A stretch of 41,540 nucleotides of DNA from Pseudodesulfovibrio alkaliphilus. GTDB taxonomy: Bacteria > Desulfobacterota > Desulfovibrionia > Desulfovibrionales > Desulfovibrionaceae. The stretch spans positions 1 through 41,540 of the forward strand of contig NZ_WODC01000012.1 in the NCBI RefSeq assembly GCF_009729555.1. The letters are read 5' to 3'. Under the pieces are notes generated by a model. It had not been told where the DNA came from and did not search any database. It saw nothing but the letters and a program-made list of their open reading frames with translations. The stretch's first letter is position 1; every line of letters starts with the position of its first letter. Made by a program: the position numbers and the translations under genes. Below, piece by piece: positions 41,080 to 41,540 of this stretch.

Positions 41080-41102
41080 TTGGTCAACCATCCGGTCAAC
41101 CA
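41080..41102. repeat. Right end repeat, possible integrase arm site
   Basis: TTGGTCAACCATCCGGTCAA is followed by CCA, matching the left copy at 39389 at 19 of 23 positions and in the same orientation. It lies just after parE. Confidence 0.55.
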
Positions 41103-41197
41103 AACCCCTTTAACACCACCCTCAAATCACCGATTTTCTGTTGATTTCAAAATAAAAAGTCAAGATATTTCAATGCTTACGCGCCTGTCTTCATGTG

Positions 41198-41243
41198 TGG
41201 CATTCAAGAGGTCGTGGGTTCGATTCCCTCCAGCTTCACCACA
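41198..41243 (+). repeat. attR: copy of the tRNA-Ala 3' half
   Basis: Matches 39283-39328 with one mismatch (C to T at 41236, in the acceptor). No functional tRNA can form here because the 5' half is absent. Confidence 0.88.
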
Positions 41244-41253
41244 AGAAAGTTAA

Positions 41254-41284
41254 GGGTTTCAAGTAAATACTTGGAACCTTTTTT
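41254..41284 (+). terminator. Original terminator of tRNA-Ala, now beyond attR
   Basis: GGTTTCAAGTA pairs with TACTTGGAACC across a very small loop and is followed by TTTTTTCG. Before integration it would have stood directly behind the tRNA gene. Confidence 0.7.
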
Positions 41285-41361
41285 CGTGGTTTTTGGCTGA
41301 TTTCAGGAATATGTCCGCTATGTGTCCGCCGCTTCCGACGAGCTGTTTGTAAGCTGACACC

Positions 41362-41413
41362 TAACTTGAGAAAATGAGCCACGTAAGTTGAGAAAACCTG
41401 CGTGGCTCATTTT
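41362..41413. repeat. Candidate IS end: inverted and direct repeats
   Basis: AAAATGAGCCACG (41371-41383) and CGTGGCTCATTTT (41401-41413) are a perfect 13-bp inverted repeat. TAACTTGAGAAAA and TAAGTTGAGAAAA (41362-41374, 41384-41396) are direct repeats. Such nested repeats resemble insertion-sequence termini. The family is not identified. Confidence 0.45.
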
Positions 41414-41501
41414 CGAGACCTCTGCACGGCAACAACCACACTTTTTCTCTTTAAGTATTTGATTTATTATGCTATTCTTTCTTCATTCAAAGGAGGAAGG
41501 C

Positions 41502-41540
41502 ATGGCTATTCGGCAGAAAGGACCTCGGTTGGGTGATTAT
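41502..41540 (+). CDS. N-terminus of an unknown protein (partial)
   Basis: The frame starts MAIRQKGPRLGDY at 41502 with a strong ribosome-binding site (AAAGGAGGAAGG) and runs off the right edge. It follows the inverted and direct repeats at 41362-41413, so it may be a transposase, but 13 residues are not enough to tell. Confidence 0.5.
   Translation, partial: MAIRQKGPRLGDY

Overview
The window is about 41.5 kb of a GC-rich bacterial chromosome that most resembles a Desulfovibrio/Pseudodesulfovibrio-type sulfate reducer. The evidence is an ArsR-methyltransferase fusion of the SahR type directly upstream of ahcY, hydrogenase maturation genes hypA-hypB, a NifX-like protein next to an Mrp ATPase, a sigma-54 activator with a Cys-rich PAS domain, a hemerythrin, and a selenocysteine-encoding gene. 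Most of the sequence is ordinary core genome, packed into short operons. No species can be named from the sequence alone.

Layout. 1-330: edge of an unknown gene and an IS5-type transposase remnant. 330-570: tRNA-Gln and tRNA-Glu with promoter and terminator. 589-2381 (-): Rho-N/SAP-like small protein, DUF721/DciA-like protein, tandem Usp protein. 2656-5131 (+): promoter, SahR operator, sahR-ahcY and terminator, the SAH detoxification unit. 5201-10280: discoidin-like exported protein, moeA, hemerythrin, argB, aminotransferase. 10281-11300: sigma-54-type promoter, an RNA hairpin, a 57-residue basic protein and an RRM protein. 11473-14126 (-): YcjF/DUF697-like membrane protein, mrp, NifX-like. 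14281-16806 (-): sigma-54 activator and hypBA. 17011-19864 (+): CHASE4 sensor kinase, then FMN riboswitch and ribB. 19893-20894: a 100-bp direct repeat exactly 800 bp apart enclosing an AT-rich membrane-peptide gene. 21076-26256 (-): the L21-L27-Obg-ProB cluster running on into an MFS transporter and a DUF1566 protein. 26381-29181 (-): nitroreductase, metallo-beta-lactamase-fold hydrolase, selenoprotein, flavodoxin-like reductase, comF. 29342-39107: HD-GYP protein, acyl-ACP thioesterase, two extracellular solute-binding proteins, MarC, recN, alginate-lyase-like protein, GNAT, and two peptide-type ABC permeases. 39251-41243: tRNA-Ala(GGC) with a small integrated island. 41340-41540: probable end of another mobile element.

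The two most interesting items are not obvious from ordinary gene calling. First, the short reading frame at 27769-27993 is only the 3' part of a gene. An ATG at 28038 is in frame with it through a single TGA at codon 14. That TGA is followed after 11 nt by a perfect 7-bp stem with a 6-nt G-rich loop, the arrangement of a bacterial SECIS. The 89-residue product looks like a TusA/SirA-fold protein whose CPxP motif has become Sec-Gly-Val-Gly, and it is translationally coupled to its neighbours. Second, a 1.9-kb AT-rich segment lies between two copies of the 3' half of tRNA-Ala. It carries a HEPN-motif protein and a ParD/ParE toxin-antitoxin pair but no integrase, so it looks like a satellite-like or decayed defence island.

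How the genes work together. SahR probably represses its own operon through the palindrome just downstream of the promoter, so that ahcY rises when S-adenosylhomocysteine builds up. HypA and HypB deliver nickel to NiFe hydrogenases. The FMN riboswitch ties ribB to flavin level. The selenoprotein operon groups four redox or thiol-type proteins. Direction alternates often, and convergent ends are usually closed by GC-rich hairpins.
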